From NCBI RefSeq assembly GCF_023898315.1, contig NC_064616.1, positions 707,201,389-707,265,388 of the forward strand: a stretch of DNA of 64,000 bases. Reading direction: 5' to 3'. Under the pieces are notes generated by a model. That model worked only from the letters and a program-made list of their open reading frames with translations, searched no databases and was not told the DNA's origin. This DNA comes from Schistocerca nitens. Lineage: Eukaryota; Arthropoda; Insecta; Orthoptera; Acrididae. Position numbers and translations under genes: made by a program. This document shows positions 63,502 to 64,000 of this stretch, piece by piece (positions within the stretch are counted from its first letter, which is position 1; every line of letters begins with the position of its first letter).

Positions 63502-63880
63502 GGTTATTGGTTTTCATCTCTGCATCAGAGCAGCTCCAGATTTGAAATATGGAAATAAAGAAACATTGCAGCCTGAATTAAAGCGAAACAACCGAGAACA
63601 AAAACACAAACGCAAACAGGAGGCGTTCAAAGCGATTCCACATTAAACTAATAGGGAACCTCCAGCCTCTACCATCTGTTGTCGTGAGTGCATTAGAGCT
63701 TCCTTGTGCTTTACCTGGTATTAAAATTTGAAAAACAGAGAATGAATAATTAGAAAAAAACGAAACGGTAGTTATAAGTTCCTTTGTGAAAGGCATAATT
63801 CTTATAAATATCAGTGAGATGCCGCGAGTAATAAGACTAATGAGCAGGGGCACTACATTAGTAGTGTGTGGTAGAAGATA
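63502..63880. other. Unclassified stretch
   Basis: The first part may continue the RTE LINE on the minus strand. The rest is AT-rich with one 91-codon minus-strand ORF (63853-63578) that has hydrophobic runs but no motif. Confidence 0.35.
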
Positions 63881-64000
63881 AGAACTTGGGTCTGACGGGA
63901 GGCGTGCTGGTAGTCCGCACGGTTGTGGGCACCACTGTGTCCAGATGGCATAGCGGTCAGCGTATCTGCGTAGTAAGCAGGAGATCTGGGTTCGAATCCA
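63881..64000 (+). repeat. tRNA-headed SINE, cut by window edge
   Basis: 'gatggcatagcggtcagcgt' (A-box region) followed by 'gatctgggttcgaatcca' (B box) at the very end. The preceding 'gggtctgacgggaggcgtgc' seems part of the same repeat. Its sequence differs from SINE-1 and SINE-2. It could in principle be a tRNA gene end, but the upstream repeat-like part argues for a SINE. Confidence 0.55.

Overview
This window looks like intergenic DNA from a large, repeat-rich insect genome. An orthopteran (grasshopper or locust, Schistocerca-like) is my best guess. It rests on one abundant SINE family with a class II tRNA-like head and the tail 'agagccatttgaacca', seen about 17 times, plus dense Tc1/mariner, Gypsy, RTE, Jockey and CR1-like relics. 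The species call is an inference from remembered orthopteran repeats, not from a search. I find no convincing host exon, functional tRNA or rRNA gene. Almost every protein-like stretch belongs to a transposable element. Only one looks intact: a 340-aa Tc1 transposase at 62322-63344.

Layout. 1-881: 5' half of a minus-strand Tc1 element (family A), about 99% identical by eye to the intact copy at the other end. It sits inside a Kolobok/'Mutator-like' (PF20700-type) DNA transposon whose TTAA end is at 2787-2790. 2791-8215: Gypsy relic A on the minus strand, broken by four SINEs and a CR1-like LINE. 8250-13905: Gypsy relic B on the plus strand. Its integrase is split by an RTE-like LINE, which is itself split by a Tc1 element (11034-12437). 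14338-22950: Gypsy relic C on the minus strand, with two diverged LTRs, containing an internally deleted mariner (18129-19264) and several SINEs. 23440-28370: Gypsy relic D on the plus strand, with internal duplications. 28370-34690: RTE fragments and a 3.6-kb Jockey-like LINE. 34691-37085: unclassified. 37090-40085: a locust-type repeat with an (AT)n tract, a short mariner derivative, and a 1.14-kb TTAA-ended derivative of the Kolobok-like family. 40781-43310: a SINE, a CR1-like LINE and a deleted mariner-group element. 45545-49570: a fold-back element, a SINE, Tc1 pieces and the longest LINE ORF of the window. 50140-54672: a nest of a Tc1 element holding a second Tc1 and a DD41D mariner-like element, the latter holding a SINE. 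54880-57900: LINE relics and SINEs. 58948-60842: another Tc1 relic, carrying a solo LTR. 60843-62075: an RTE relic split by a SINE and bordered by the intact Tc1 element (62078-63499). The window ends inside a tRNA-like SINE head.

How it fits together. The elements form a stratified record. Gypsy, RTE and Jockey copies are the old, frameshifted layer; Tc1/mariner elements and SINEs are cut into them. The Tc1-A family is youngest and may still be mobile. The most unusual signals are the TTAA-ended Kolobok-like family with a deletion derivative, the (GTAGAT)n-tailed LINE family, the tail similarity between SINEs and the Jockey LINE, and a 74-bp LINE-tail insertion that with its target duplication adds 29 codons in frame to a transposase.
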